Source of the DNA: Achromobacter pestifer
Lineage (GTDB): Bacteria; Pseudomonadota; Gammaproteobacteria; Burkholderiales; Burkholderiaceae_B
Length of the DNA: 64,000 bases
Assembly: GCF_902859625.1 (NCBI RefSeq)
Contig: NZ_CADIJX010000001.1
Coordinates: 1-64,000, forward strand
Reading direction: 5' to 3'
Shown here: one piece after another, positions 16,470 to 24,902 of the stretch
Numbering within the stretch: position 1 is the first letter of the stretch
Layout: each line of letters begins with the position of its first letter
The notes under the pieces: model-generated
What the model was told of the DNA's origin: nothing
What the model saw: the letters and a program-made list of their open reading frames with translations, nothing else
The model's database searches: none
Translations under genes and position numbers: made by a program

Positions 16470-16850
16470 TTACATCTGCATTTTCTTCTTGCCCAGCAAG
16501 GTCAACGCCAGGCTTCTGCCTGTCCGCATGAAAGGATAGAGCGCGGTGGACAGGCAAGGGTTGCGAAAGACCGCCGCATTGACGCTATTGAACAAGTCAT
16601 TGCCGGTGCTGATCAGCGCCAGCCGGTTGATGCAGTCAGCGCCCCAGTAATCCTGGCCTTCCAGATGCAGCAGCATGCCCTGATTCAAGTCATAGCCCTG
16701 GGCCTTGTAGGCCACGGCCAAGTCCGGGTGGTCGCGCATATTCAGCATGTCGATCGGCCCGACGGCCTTCTGCAATTGCAGCATCCGCACGTAGTTCGAG
16801 CAGAAGGGGCAGTCCCCGTCGTAGAGCAGGAAATTCTTCGCGATGGTCAT
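16470..16850 (-). CDS. DCC-family (DUF393) thiol-disulfide-oxidoreductase-like protein
   Basis: 126 aa, the usual length for the family. The defining motif is near the N-terminus: LLYDGDCPFCSNYVR, giving a CxxC at residues 14 and 17 after the acidic DGD. No signal peptide, so it is probably cytoplasmic or membrane-associated. GAGGGGGCAAC precedes the ATG at 16850. The C-terminus carries the short basic, hydrophobic tail common in the family. The redox partner is unknown. Confidence 0.85.
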   Translation of the reverse strand: MTIAKNFLLYDGDCPFCSNYVRMLQLQKAVGPIDMLNMRDHPDLAVAYKAQGYDLNQGMLLHLEGQDYWGADCINRLALISTGNDLFNSVNAAVFRNPCLSTALYPFMRTGRSLALTLLGKKKMQM

Positions 16851-16928
16851 GTTGCCCCCTCAATGAAAAGTGCACCGTTCCATTACATCTCAATTCGTGC
16901 CGATGCACTGAAAGCAAGCGTGTCGGTG

Positions 16929-18308
16929 TCAGGCTGGAGGGCGGCGCAGGGGCGCGTCCCTATCCTGGGCACGCCACCGCGCACGCAGCGCGGTGATCTG
17001 CCGCAACGCCTGTTGTGACATCTTCCACCAGCCAAACGGCCGCGGATCGGCCAGCATGCTCATGGCGCGGGCGTAGTCCAGCGTCAGCCCCGGCGTCCAC
17101 GCCATGGTGAGGGCCCGTTTGCGAATCTGCGAAGCCACCCAAAGCTCGGGCGTCAGCAGCAGCCGGAACAGGACGCGCCAGCCGGCCTCGTCGCCATGCA
17201 GCCGGCCGACAACGCCGTCCAGCGCCGCGTCCAGGGCGTGGGCCACGGAACTTGAACAGTTGCGATGCGTCAGGTTGTAGGTGCTGTTGCGCCGGTAGAT
17301 TTCCCAGAAAGCGGCCAGCTTTGCCGCGTCGTAGTTGCGGATGCGCACGCGCATCGTCGACGGACACCACGCCTTGGATTCCGTGGCGTAGTCGGGCTGA
17401 TACACGCCAGGAATGTCGTTCTCGGCGGTGGCCCGCAACAGGGACCCGAATTCGTCGGGCGACCGGTCGATCTCGTCCTTGGGGTACAGGCTGATATAGA
17501 TGCCCTCGGGGGACTCCAGCGCCGCGTGTCCCGTCGAGATGACCCCGTTGACGTCCACCGCGGCGATGTAGCGGTCAACGACGGGGTAGTTGCGGGTTTC
17601 CGCCTTGGCGGAGCCGGACGGCGTCCAGACATGGACCGTCAGCGCGCGTTCGGAATCGGCGGGCGGACCATCCCATACGGTTGGATTGGGGGCGGCGGCC
17701 GGCGGGGTGGTGGGCAGGAACTCGGGCGAATCGGTCGCGGAAAACGCCGGGTTCGAGGACAGTCGTTTCACGCGCCGGGCCAGCCATAGCAGTTTCAAAC
17801 CCGCGATGGCCAGAAACAGGCCCAGGAAATACGGCACCGTGCCCACATAGTGGGTGGGGTAAGGTTGAAAGAAGAAAATGGCCAGCAGGATTTCGGCCAC
17901 GCCCGCCGCAAAGGCATAGCGCCAGCGGTTGTAGCGCACCACATAACCGGCCAGGCATTGCAGCACGCCGTCCATCAGGAACAGCGCGCCAAAAATCATC
18001 GACAACACAAAATGCCCGTGATGCTGTCCGGCCAGGATCAGGCTGCCAGCCAGCAGCACGAACAGCCCTTTGGCATAACGCAAGACACGCTGGCCGCCTA
18101 CGCCGGTGGACGCGATCATCAGCGTGCCCAATCCCTCTATCAGCAAGAGAACGGCGAAAGCGTTCAGGGGGAAGTACAGGGCGTTGTCCAGCGCATCAAT
18201 AAAGACGAAGGCGCCGGCCACCAGAAATACGAGGCCTGTCGCGAACAGGCCGCGCGAGCGTTTGCGTAGATAAGGGACTCCCAGCAGCAGCAAGACAAGT
18301 TGTGGCAT
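16929..18308 (-). CDS. HdeD-like (DUF308) membrane protein fused to a papain-like/LRAT-type domain
   Basis: 459 aa. Residues 1-180 are a run of about six membrane helices with an HdeD/DUF308 look (VLLLIEGLGTLMIAST, LSMIFGALFLMDGVLQCLAG). A Pro/Ala linker follows at about 185-225. The C-terminal half is soluble and contains VNGVISTGHAALESPEG (candidate catalytic His) and, much later, NLTHRNCSSSVAHALDAAL (candidate catalytic Cys), the order seen in permuted papain-like/NlpC enzymes. It may hydrolyse an amide or act on cell-wall or lipid substrates at the membrane. This function is inferred from motif order only. Confidence 0.7.
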   Translation of the reverse strand: MPQLVLLLLGVPYLRKRSRGLFATGLVFLVAGAFVFIDALDNALYFPLNAFAVLLLIEGLGTLMIASTGVGGQRVLRYAKGLFVLLAGSLILAGQHHGHFVLSMIFGALFLMDGVLQCLAGYVVRYNRWRYAFAAGVAEILLAIFFFQPYPTHYVGTVPYFLGLFLAIAGLKLLWLARRVKRLSSNPAFSATDSPEFLPTTPPAAAPNPTVWDGPPADSERALTVHVWTPSGSAKAETRNYPVVDRYIAAVDVNGVISTGHAALESPEGIYISLYPKDEIDRSPDEFGSLLRATAENDIPGVYQPDYATESKAWCPSTMRVRIRNYDAAKLAAFWEIYRRNSTYNLTHRNCSSSVAHALDAALDGVVGRLHGDEAGWRVLFRLLLTPELWVASQIRKRALTMAWTPGLTLDYARAMSMLADPRPFGWWKMSQQALRQITALRARWRAQDRDAPLRRPPA

Positions 18309-18404
18309 GCCAGTGATCCGAAAAAAGGGCGGTTGGAGGATGAGTTAAAGCAGCATCGTACAGAAGCCCGCCGATTTTCGGTGCAAGTGCGCCGACGAAC
18401 TTCG

Positions 18405-19028
18405 TCAGCCCGCTTGCGTCGTGTCCGCCGCCGCCCATGCCAGGCTCATCGCGTACGCACGTACGTCGTCTGGCCATGTCGCAACGCATTGGCCAAAACG
18501 TTCGCGGTCGTTGGCATAGAGCGCTCGCGTGGCTTCCTCGAAACCGGGCAGGTCGCCCGCCATGCTGGACATGAAGCGGTACGCCGCTTCTTGTTGCTGG
18601 CGCTGCTGATCCTGTGCCTCGTTGTCGCGGCGTGCCTGCTCTACCAATTTGCGCAGGGCAACGGACGCGCCGCCCGGCTGCGCTCCCAGCCATTCCCAGT
18701 GCCGGGGCAGCAGGGTGACTTCGCGCGGCACCACGCCCAGCTTGGGCCGGCCACGCCCGCGCGGTGCGGCGTCAGGCGCGTCAGCGGCCTCTGCGCTGGC
18801 ACTGGCCGCGACCGCAGCCGGTGGCGGCGCGTGGCGTTCGATGATCTGCGCGTCGTTGCCGCGCAAGTCCAGATCGGTCTGCTGGCCGGTGCCGTCCATG
18901 AATACCAACAGCGTGTCATTGCTGCGTGCGTTCAACGCCCGCTTCACCGCTAGCGCCACATCCGCCAACGAACCTGTGGCAAGAATGCGGTGACCTTCAA
19001 AGGCGGTATAGGAAGGATGGGGGTTCAT
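18405..19028 (-). CDS. DUF2239-family protein
   Basis: 207 aa from ATG 19028 (an adjacent GTG at 19031 is also possible). The N-terminal ubiquitin-like segment has FEGHRILATGSLADVALAVK and LLVFMDGTGQQTDLDLRG. Downstream is the hallmark PKLGVVPREVTLLPRHWEWL, then GGASVALRKLVEQAR and the MSSMAGDLPGFEEATRALY helical tail. The function of the family is not established. It is the last host gene before the prophage, and its promoter carries two perfect direct repeats that look like operators. Confidence 0.85.
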   Translation of the reverse strand: MNPHPSYTAFEGHRILATGSLADVALAVKRALNARSNDTLLVFMDGTGQQTDLDLRGNDAQIIERHAPPPAAVAASASAEAADAPDAAPRGRGRPKLGVVPREVTLLPRHWEWLGAQPGGASVALRKLVEQARRDNEAQDQQRQQQEAAYRFMSSMAGDLPGFEEATRALYANDRERFGQCVATWPDDVRAYAMSLAWAAADTTQAG

Positions 19029-19069
19029 CACGGGGGTCCTGGTCGATAGTCTGTTTCACGTTGATGGCG

Positions 19070-19119
19070 ATTATGATCCGGGTAAAAATAAAAGTCAATA
19101 TGATCCGGGTAAAAATAAA
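19070..19119 (-). promoter_or_regulatory. Promoter of the DUF2239 gene overlapped by two 21-bp direct repeats
   Basis: On the minus strand a -35 TTGACT (19093-19098), a 17-bp spacer and a -10 CATAAT (19070-19075) are correctly spaced about 40 bp before the start codon. Two identical 21-bp repeats (19072-19092 and 19099-19119, sharing TGATCCGGGTAAAAATAAA) cover the spacer/-10 and the region upstream of -35, 27 bp apart. This is the geometry of repressor operators. Confidence 0.65.
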
Positions 19120-19216
19120 CTAACTAGAATCCCGGTGTGGCTTGATGAATGGGGACAGGTTGACACGCAGGCGCGTACCGGCCGAGGCGCGTCAGACCGC
19201 AAATATTCCGTACAAA

Positions 19217-19234
19217 CCTAGGGTCAACACCTAG
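19217..19234. other. attL core
   Basis: CCTAGGGTCAACACCTAG, an exact 18-bp copy of the sequence at 62289-62306. It lies between the DUF2239 promoter and the integrase 3' end. The core is itself nearly symmetrical, with CCTAG at both ends. Confidence 0.88.
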
Positions 19235-19295
19235 AAACACCGCCGACCACTCCCGCTAAATTCCCCTGTCGATTCAACTGCTTACCCCGACAAAA

Positions 19296-20486
19296 TCACG
19301 CCGCCAGTTTTTCGCTGGGGGAGTTTTGGGGTAATGCCCTGAGCCTCATCTTGCGCATCAGCGCCCACAGGTTCAGCGATTCACCCATGTCGTGCTGCTG
19401 ATTCATGAGTTCCAGGGCGTCGTAGATCTCGCGCAGCTGGGCCACCGCATAGTGGTGCGTCATGTTGCTGTTGCCCTGGGTGTGCCACAGGATCTCGTTC
19501 TGCGTGCGCTCGGAAACGCCGGCCGCACGCAGGCGCATCCCTACGGTGTGCCGTAGATCGTGCACATGCAGGTCGTCCAGGCCGGCCGCCGTGCGGGCCG
19601 CCACCCAGGCCGGACTCCACATGGTCGCCACCGGTCGGTAAACCTGGGCTACCCCTTTGCGCGTGCGCCGCGGGTACACGAACACCCGTTCGGGGTGCAG
19701 GCCCCGCTGCGCGTCGACGAGACGCTGGGCCACGGAATTGCAGACGATCAGCCTTTCCGACTTGCGACCCTTCACGAACTCCCGGGGGACCACAAAAACG
19801 GAGACTTCCAGGCCGGGCCGCAACGTGAGACGGACCTCCCAATCCCAACTGAGCATGCAGACGACACGCCGGCGTGCGCCGGTGTTCAAGTCGAATTCGG
19901 CCATGGCCGCCAGATACGGCGGTAGGGCGCCCAGCAACTTGAACTGCTCGACCCAAGTAATGGGTCGGGGCGGCCGCTGGTCCGTCAGAGGCAGCATGGT
20001 GATTGACGGGGCATGCGGTAGCCAGGTGGCACCGTTGGGGAATTGCCACTTTGTAACGGCGCGCTTTAGGATAGTGCGCACGCACTCGAGCGCATTATTG
20101 ATGGTCTTGTTTTTCCAGTTAGCCCGCCGGCGGTCCTCAATGAAGTCTTTGAGGGTGGCGTCGCACAACTTGTCGATTGTTAAAGAGCCGTTCCAAGCTA
20201 CCAGCGGCTCCAGCATGTAGGCGTCGGTCACGGCTGACGGCATACCTTGCTTGTCGGCCAGCAACTGCGTGGCCGCGTCTTCCAGCGTGACCGGTATCCG
20301 CTTTTTCGGATCCGCCAGAAACTGGAGGGAGACGCGGATTTCCTCGCGCTGCGCCGTCAGGTAGTCGGCGGCCTCTGCTTGGCTTTCAAAGCCGCGCTTG
20401 CGAATGCGCTGCTTTTTGTATCGGGCGTCGACCTCGAAGGTACCGTCACCAGTCGCGTAGACGCCGTTCGTCTTTGAACGTCCCAT
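19296..20486 (-). CDS. int: Prophage tyrosine-recombinase integrase
   Basis: 396 aa from ATG 20486, chosen for the GAGGTGAAGAA just upstream; an in-frame start at 20516 is less likely. The N-terminal part is an SAM-like core-binding domain. The catalytic domain shows the expected Arg in NTGARRRVVCMLSWDWEV, the HxxR box HDLRHTVGMRL, and the later His/Tyr region ILWHTQGNSNMTHHYAV. It recombines attP with attB. Its 3' end is 61 bp from attL, the normal position for an integrase next to its attachment site. Confidence 0.95.
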   Translation of the reverse strand: MGRSKTNGVYATGDGTFEVDARYKKQRIRKRGFESQAEAADYLTAQREEIRVSLQFLADPKKRIPVTLEDAATQLLADKQGMPSAVTDAYMLEPLVAWNGSLTIDKLCDATLKDFIEDRRRANWKNKTINNALECVRTILKRAVTKWQFPNGATWLPHAPSITMLPLTDQRPPRPITWVEQFKLLGALPPYLAAMAEFDLNTGARRRVVCMLSWDWEVRLTLRPGLEVSVFVVPREFVKGRKSERLIVCNSVAQRLVDAQRGLHPERVFVYPRRTRKGVAQVYRPVATMWSPAWVAARTAAGLDDLHVHDLRHTVGMRLRAAGVSERTQNEILWHTQGNSNMTHHYAVAQLREIYDALELMNQQHDMGESLNLWALMRKMRLRALPQNSPSEKLAA

Positions 20487-20713
20487 TTCTTCACCTCGTT
20501 GCATGAAGCGGGACACTCATTACCCGCGGGCAGTTTAACCGCTTCCTTGTAGGCGTCCCAGGCGGCGTCCAGGTCGGTGCGCTCGTAGATCGTGGATGGG
20601 CCGGCGGGCGTGCCCTTGCCCGCCAGCAGCGGGGCTATGTTGCTGTCGAAGAAACGGCGCCGCACGCCCAGGTAGGTCTGGGCCTCTTGCGTGGTGAATC
20701 CGCGCTTTTCCAT
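20357..20713 (-). CDS. Excisionase-like small DNA-binding protein overlapping the integrase start
   Basis: 118 aa from ATG 20713. The N-terminal 60 residues look like a helix-turn-helix excisionase/AlpA-type domain (FTTQEAQTYLGVRRRFFDSN and IYERTDLDAAWDAYKEA). The last ~45 residues overlap the integrase 5' end by about 130 bp in another frame and are Ser/Thr/Arg-rich, so this tail may be non-functional. It is upstream of integrase on the same strand, where a recombination directionality factor is expected. Excisionase function is inference. Confidence 0.65.
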   Translation of the reverse strand: MEKRGFTTQEAQTYLGVRRRFFDSNIAPLLAGKGTPAGPSTIYERTDLDAAWDAYKEAVKLPAGNECPASCNEVKKWDVQRRTASTRLVTVPSRSTPDTKSSAFASAALKAKQRPPTT

Positions 20714-20722
20714 GGTCGACCC

Positions 20723-20914
20723 CTACGGCAGCTTGTAGCGGTCGCGGCAGGGAGCGCACGCCGCGCCGACCAGGCGGGCCGACCATTCGCCGCACAGGTC
20801 ACAGTCGCCAGGCTCGCCCTTGGGCATGCCGGCGGCGCGGGCGCTGGCGGCCGCCTGGCGCGCGGCGGCTTCGCGCTCGATGTGGTCGCCGGCTTCGTCG
20901 ATGATGTCAGCCAT
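20723..20914 (-). CDS. TraR/DksA-like zinc-finger protein
   Basis: 63 aa with the four-Cys zinc motif CDLCGEWSARLVGAACAPCRDRY after a short acidic/Ala-rich helix (MADIIDEAGDHIEREAAARQ). This is the minimal TraR-type phage protein that binds the RNA polymerase secondary channel and mimics DksA/ppGpp. AAAGGAGGG sits 6-8 bases before the ATG. Confidence 0.85.
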   Translation of the reverse strand: MADIIDEAGDHIEREAAARQAAASARAAGMPKGEPGDCDLCGEWSARLVGAACAPCRDRYKLP

Positions 20915-20926
20915 GACTGCCCTCCT

Positions 20927-21106
20927 TTAAGTTTTGCCGTTCCACTTCGGGCGGCGTTGATCGGCGCGCAATTCGCGGCGGAGCCGCTTGATCTCGTCGC
21001 GAGCCTCACGCATTACCGGGGCAAGCCAGCCCGTGTCCTCATCGTGCGCGCAGTTGATGGCCGATTGGAGGCGGGCCAGTAGGGGCGCTTTCTTCGTCTC
21101 GCCCAT
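20927..21106 (-). CDS. Small basic phage protein (59 aa), unknown
   Basis: Starts at ATG 21106, whose first base is shared with the stop of the DUF3310 gene (TGATG), with GGGAGAGAACTG upstream. It is mostly helical and ends in an Arg/Lys-rich tail (EIKRLRRELRADQRRPKW). No recognised domain. Translation coupling supports it being real. Confidence 0.7.
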   Translation of the reverse strand: MGETKKAPLLARLQSAINCAHDEDTGWLAPVMREARDEIKRLRRELRADQRRPKWNGKT

Positions 21107-21519
21107 CAGTTCTCTCCCAGCAGATGGTTGATGTACCAGCGCGCCTTGCGCAGGTCCTCCGGCCCGTTCTTGCGCTTCCAGCGCCACAGGTACTTGATGG
21201 CGTTGGCGGTGCACGCCGCCTCGATGCCTTCCAGGCCGGTCGTCGCCGCAGCGATCGCATCGATGCACTCGACGCCGCCGGCGGTGTAGTGGGCCGGGTG
21301 GTTGACGACGTCAGCGTTCGGGTACGCGGCGTCGAGCGCTTTCAGATCGGCCCTGGCCTCGGTGAGCTCTGGTTGCTTCGCCAGAATCTCGGTCAGGCAC
21401 TTGCGAAGACCGTGTACCTCCGGAGGCTGCAAGGGCTGGGAGGCTAGGAGCTTATGCAGAGCGTGCTGTGCCGGCGAGTTATCTTCTACGAACGGGGCGA
21501 AAGATGCGGGTTCTCTCAT
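21106..21519 (-). CDS. DUF3310 (SaV-like nucleotide-kinase-associated) phage protein
   Basis: 137 aa; ATG 21519 is preferred to the GTG 6 bp upstream because GGAG is 9 bases from the ATG but only 3 from the GTG. The C-terminal half has the DUF3310 signature: NHPAHYTAGGVECIDAI and ANAIKYLWRWKRKNGPEDLR, then ARWYINHLL. The domain is common in phage early operons; its biochemical role is not firmly known. Confidence 0.88.
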   Translation of the reverse strand: MREPASFAPFVEDNSPAQHALHKLLASQPLQPPEVHGLRKCLTEILAKQPELTEARADLKALDAAYPNADVVNHPAHYTAGGVECIDAIAAATTGLEGIEAACTANAIKYLWRWKRKNGPEDLRKARWYINHLLGEN

Positions 21520-21521
21520 GG

Positions 21522-22919
21522 TCACGCTCTCCTTTTAAGGGCGTCCAGCAGGAGGTCTTGCACCTCGCGCTTGGTCTCGATGCGCGCCAGCACGATCTCG
21601 TCGACCGTGTCGCGCGCCAGGATGTAGTGGATGAAGACGGGCCGGTCGTGGCCGGCCTGCATCTGGCGCGTGGGCCCGATGCGCTCGATGATCTGTTGGT
21701 GCTCTTCCAGGTTCCAATTCACGCTGAAGAACACCAGGATGTTGCCGCCGTCCTGGAGGTTCAGGCCGTGGCCGGCGCTGGCGGGGTGGGCGAACAGCAC
21801 GGGGATCTTGCCGGCGTTCCAGTCGCGCAGCGTCTGCGGGTCTTTGTCCAGCTGGCGGCCTTTCGGAAAAGCTTTGAGCAAGCGCGCCAGATCGGACTTG
21901 AAGTGGTAGGCCACCAGCACCGGCATGCCGGCCGCCTCTTCGATGACCTCGTCCAGGGCCTGCAGCTTCACGTCGTGCACCTCTGCCCACTGCGTGCCGT
22001 CCTCGCCCACGTAGGCGGCGCCGTTGGCCAGCTGCAGACACTTCATGGTCTTGGCGGCGGCGTTGAACGCCTCGACTTCGTGTTCGCCGATCTGGGCGAA
22101 CATAGCCTTTTCCATGTCGTCATACAGTGCACGCGCTTTGGCCGGCAGATCCACCTGGATATGGTTAGTGATCGGCGCGCGCAGGTCGAACCAGTCGCGG
22201 GCGTCCAGCGACAGGCACAGCCCGCGCATTGCGTCCTCTATCTGCTCTTGGGCGAATGGGAGCGGCTCGATACCGTAGCCGTCAAAGGACGGGCGAAACC
22301 AGCGTTGGCGGAACGCGTCGAACGTTCGGCCCAGGCGCTGGCCCTGATCCAGGTACCATGCCTGGCCCCACAGATCCTGCAGGCCGTTGGGCGACGGCGT
22401 GCCGGTCAGCTCAATGAAGTGCGCCGCATGCTTGTGCGCCACCCGACCCAGGGCGCGGGCACGCTGCGTGCCCTGGCGCAGCCGAAACCCTTTCAGCTTG
22501 GTGGACTCGTCGGCCACGATCTTGCGGAATGGCCAGGGCTTTTTCCAGCGGTCCAGCAGGTCCACCAGCCAGGGCAGGTTCTCGTAATTGATCGTGAAGA
22601 CGCCGCCGGAGAATTGGAAGGCGCGCAGCAGGGCGCGCTCGCGCGCCTTCACGTCGCCCACGATAGGGGTCACGTCCAGATTGCGCAGGTGCCTCCACTT
22701 GGCGGCCTCGTCCGGCCAGGTCGATTGCGCCACGCGCAATGGCGCGCACACCAGCGTCGGGCCAGGCTCGACCAGCTCCAGCAGGTCCAGCGCGTTCAGC
22801 GTGGACACGGTCTTGCCCATACCCATGCCGGCCCAAATGCCACAGCGCGCGACGTCCAGTACATGGTTTGTGATCAGCGCGCCGTAGGGGCGCGCGGTGA
22901 ACGAGCGCCGTCCGGTCAT
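21522..22919 (-). CDS. SNF2-like superfamily 2 helicase (phage replication)
   Basis: 465 aa. Motif I is GIWAGMGMGKTVSTLNAL and the motif II equivalent is KIVADESTKLK. Motif III is ELTGTPSPNGLQDLW, and the second RecA lobe carries LFAHPASAGHGLNLQ and QIIERIGPTRQ. This is the short SNF2-type DNA translocase found in phage early regions, probably acting on replication or recombination intermediates. Its start shares ATGA with the stop of the methyltransferase upstream. Confidence 0.92.
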   Translation of the reverse strand: MTGRRSFTARPYGALITNHVLDVARCGIWAGMGMGKTVSTLNALDLLELVEPGPTLVCAPLRVAQSTWPDEAAKWRHLRNLDVTPIVGDVKARERALLRAFQFSGGVFTINYENLPWLVDLLDRWKKPWPFRKIVADESTKLKGFRLRQGTQRARALGRVAHKHAAHFIELTGTPSPNGLQDLWGQAWYLDQGQRLGRTFDAFRQRWFRPSFDGYGIEPLPFAQEQIEDAMRGLCLSLDARDWFDLRAPITNHIQVDLPAKARALYDDMEKAMFAQIGEHEVEAFNAAAKTMKCLQLANGAAYVGEDGTQWAEVHDVKLQALDEVIEEAAGMPVLVAYHFKSDLARLLKAFPKGRQLDKDPQTLRDWNAGKIPVLFAHPASAGHGLNLQDGGNILVFFSVNWNLEEHQQIIERIGPTRQMQAGHDRPVFIHYILARDTVDEIVLARIETKREVQDLLLDALKRRA

Positions 22920-23833
22920 GCTGCTTTCCTTATGGCTTCGATCGCATAGGCGGCAAGGGGCGGCGGGTTGGCGTTGCCGAGCATGTGCAGCGCCAGGGCA
23001 TGGTTGTCGGGCAGGCGGTAGTCGGCGGGGAAGCCCATGCCGACGCAGTTCTCCGCCTTGGTGAGCATTCGCATGCGGTCACCGTCAACAAGTGCCCAGC
23101 GCGCGCGAGTGGTGATCGTACCGATGGGGCGGTCCAAGGATCGGCCCGTAAGCCCGGAGCCGGACCCGTAGTAGGGCATCACGAAGCGATCGCCGTACTG
23201 GCGACGCCCAGCGCGCACGCGCGCCAACGTCTTCGGCGAACGGCCGGGGCGTTCAATCAAGGACCAACTGCCGGCGGTGAAGTCGATCACGCCCCGGATT
23301 GGACGGTGCTCGGCGGTCGGTGCGGCGAGTTGAATGGGCTTCTTAGTGCGCGTCGCCGCGATCAGAATGCGCTGCCGATGCTGCGGCACGCCGCAGTCCG
23401 CCGCGTCCCAGATGACAGGCGACAAGACATATCCCAGCGCATTCATCGCCGCGCACCATGCTGGGTAGAGCTGCCACCGTGCGAAGGCCGGCACGTTCTC
23501 CACTAGGACGAATGGCGGCCGGTGGTATTCAGCTGCAGAGACGACGGCCCATGCCGTGGCGCGCGCGGCGTCATGGTGAGGCTGCTCCTTGCCGCGGGCC
23601 GGCGTGTGGCCGGTGCAGGCCGGAGAGGCGATAAGCAGGTCGTGCGCCGGTACGCGGGTCCAGTCGGCTTGGTGCAGGTCCTGGCACACATGCAGCGCTT
23701 CTGGGTGGTTCGCGGCGTGCGTATCCACGGCCGAGCGCCAGTGATTTGCTGCCCATACAACTTGAACTCCCACGCGGCGCGCGCCTTCGGAATTGCCGCC
23801 CAGGCCCGCGAACAGGTCGATGGCCGTTTTCAT
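22916..23833 (-). CDS. DNA (cytosine-5) methyltransferase
   Basis: 305 aa from ATG 23833, with AAGGAGG 4 bases upstream and TGATG coupling to the previous gene. The SAM-binding motif I is AIDLFAGLGGNSEGARR. The catalytic loop is LIASPACTGHTPARG (Cys in a SPxC form, frequent in phage enzymes). Motif VI is FVLVENVPAF, motif VIII is PQHRQRILIAATR and the last motif is HMLGNANPPPLAAYA. It probably modifies phage DNA against host restriction. There is no cognate endonuclease beside it, so it looks like an orphan. The target sequence is not predictable. Confidence 0.92.
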   Translation of the reverse strand: MKTAIDLFAGLGGNSEGARRVGVQVVWAANHWRSAVDTHAANHPEALHVCQDLHQADWTRVPAHDLLIASPACTGHTPARGKEQPHHDAARATAWAVVSAAEYHRPPFVLVENVPAFARWQLYPAWCAAMNALGYVLSPVIWDAADCGVPQHRQRILIAATRTKKPIQLAAPTAEHRPIRGVIDFTAGSWSLIERPGRSPKTLARVRAGRRQYGDRFVMPYYGSGSGLTGRSLDRPIGTITTRARWALVDGDRMRMLTKAENCVGMGFPADYRLPDNHALALHMLGNANPPPLAAYAIEAIRKAA

Positions 23834-24594
23834 CACGCCTCCTTCCGCTGGGACTGCTGGGCAATGGCGGCGTCGATGGCGTCTCGCGCCGTGTACGCTG
23901 CTGCTTGAGCAGATTCGCCCCAGCCCATGAACGGCTCAATGTTGCCGTCCTCGTCGCGGTGGAACACGCGGCAAAGTTCGCGGTCCTTAGACCAAGTTAT
24001 CCAGGCGCCATGCGTCACGAGGAATTCCAGCCGTTCGCTGTCCAGCGCATCGCCAGCAGCGGGAGCGGACGCTACAGCGCGCAGCCGGCCGATTTCCTGC
24101 AACAGCTCCTTGAAGGCGACATCGCGGTCCAAGCGTTTGGCAGGAACACTCACGCTCCACTCGCTCGGCGACCATTCGCACGAGACGGTGAATCCGTCTG
24201 AAAGCTTGAACGACACGGAGCCGAAGCCGTTCTTGTGCACGCCTCTGTCCTTCTCCCCCTCAGTCGCTACCGTGGAGGCGGGGGAACCAGGGGAGCAATC
24301 AGGGCACGGCTCGGCGGTCAGGATGTTGCCGACAGCGCCCTGGTCATTGCAGGTCGGGCAATGAGGGGCGGGCAGCGATCCGTCCTCACGCGCCAGCGCC
24401 ACAGCGTCTGCGCCTCCGTCCAGCCACGATGGGCGCGGCGCGTCCTGCTTGCTGGCTGGCGCACCGAACAGGCCGCTCAGCATGCGTTCGTGCTCTTGTT
24501 CGGTGTCGCAGGTGCTGCACACGCCGGGTCCGCCGCAGCGGGCGCGGGCGCCGTCGGCGCGCGGAGTCACCCAGCCGTGTTTTGTATCGCTCAT
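23833..24594 (-). CDS. Phage hypothetical protein with Cys pairs
   Basis: 253 aa, unrecognised. It has CxxC-type pairs (GPGVCSTCDTE, PHCPTCNDQG and EPCPDCSPGS) in the N-terminal 90 residues that could bind zinc. A beta-rich centre (FGSVSFKLSDGFTVSCEW) and a C-terminal AAAYTARDAIDAAIAQQ helix follow. Its start overlaps the stop of the VRR-NUC gene as ATGA, so it is part of the same operon. Confidence 0.75.
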   Translation of the reverse strand: MSDTKHGWVTPRADGARARCGGPGVCSTCDTEQEHERMLSGLFGAPASKQDAPRPSWLDGGADAVALAREDGSLPAPHCPTCNDQGAVGNILTAEPCPDCSPGSPASTVATEGEKDRGVHKNGFGSVSFKLSDGFTVSCEWSPSEWSVSVPAKRLDRDVAFKELLQEIGRLRAVASAPAAGDALDSERLEFLVTHGAWITWSKDRELCRVFHRDEDGNIEPFMGWGESAQAAAYTARDAIDAAIAQQSQRKEA

Positions 24595-24902
24595 GGTGCC
24601 ACCTCGGAATTGGCGGCCAGCGCGGTCACGCCGGCCATGCTGTCGACCACCTCGACGCGAAAGCCCAGCTTGCGCAGGCGTGCGTGCTCACGCTCCTGCG
24701 CCGCGGTGGGCGCCTCGCCGGTGGCCTTAAATTCGATGAATTGGACGTAGCGCGCGACGATGGCCTGGTGCTCGGGCGGGATCGCGCGCAGGCGCAGCCG
24801 GTCGGGCACGTTGCGCCGGCCGGGGCTGGTGAACTTGTAGGGGAGGTCGCCTTGCGCCTTGAACATGGCGACGCCGTACTGCTCGATGGGGGCCTCACGC
24901 AT
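24591..24902 (-). CDS. VRR-NUC domain nuclease
   Basis: 103 aa starting at ATG 24902 (GGAG 8 bases upstream). It has the compact VRR-NUC fold: PIEQYGVAMFKAQGDLPYKF, then RRNVPDRLRL and the catalytic strand VQFIEFKATGEAPTAAQ with E-x-K, then RLRKLGFRVEVVDS. These PD-(D/E)XK nucleases are common in phage replication regions as structure-specific nucleases. The gene overlaps the small membrane protein upstream by 8 bp. Confidence 0.85.
   Translation of the reverse strand: MREAPIEQYGVAMFKAQGDLPYKFTSPGRRNVPDRLRLRAIPPEHQAIVARYVQFIEFKATGEAPTAAQEREHARLRKLGFRVEVVDSMAGVTALAANSEVAP

Noticed and set aside
22916..23833. Apparent loss of the PCQ catalytic motif in the cytosine methyltransferase
   Set aside because: The catalytic Cys is present in the SPxC form (SPACTGH), which is common in phage enzymes, so the enzyme is probably active.
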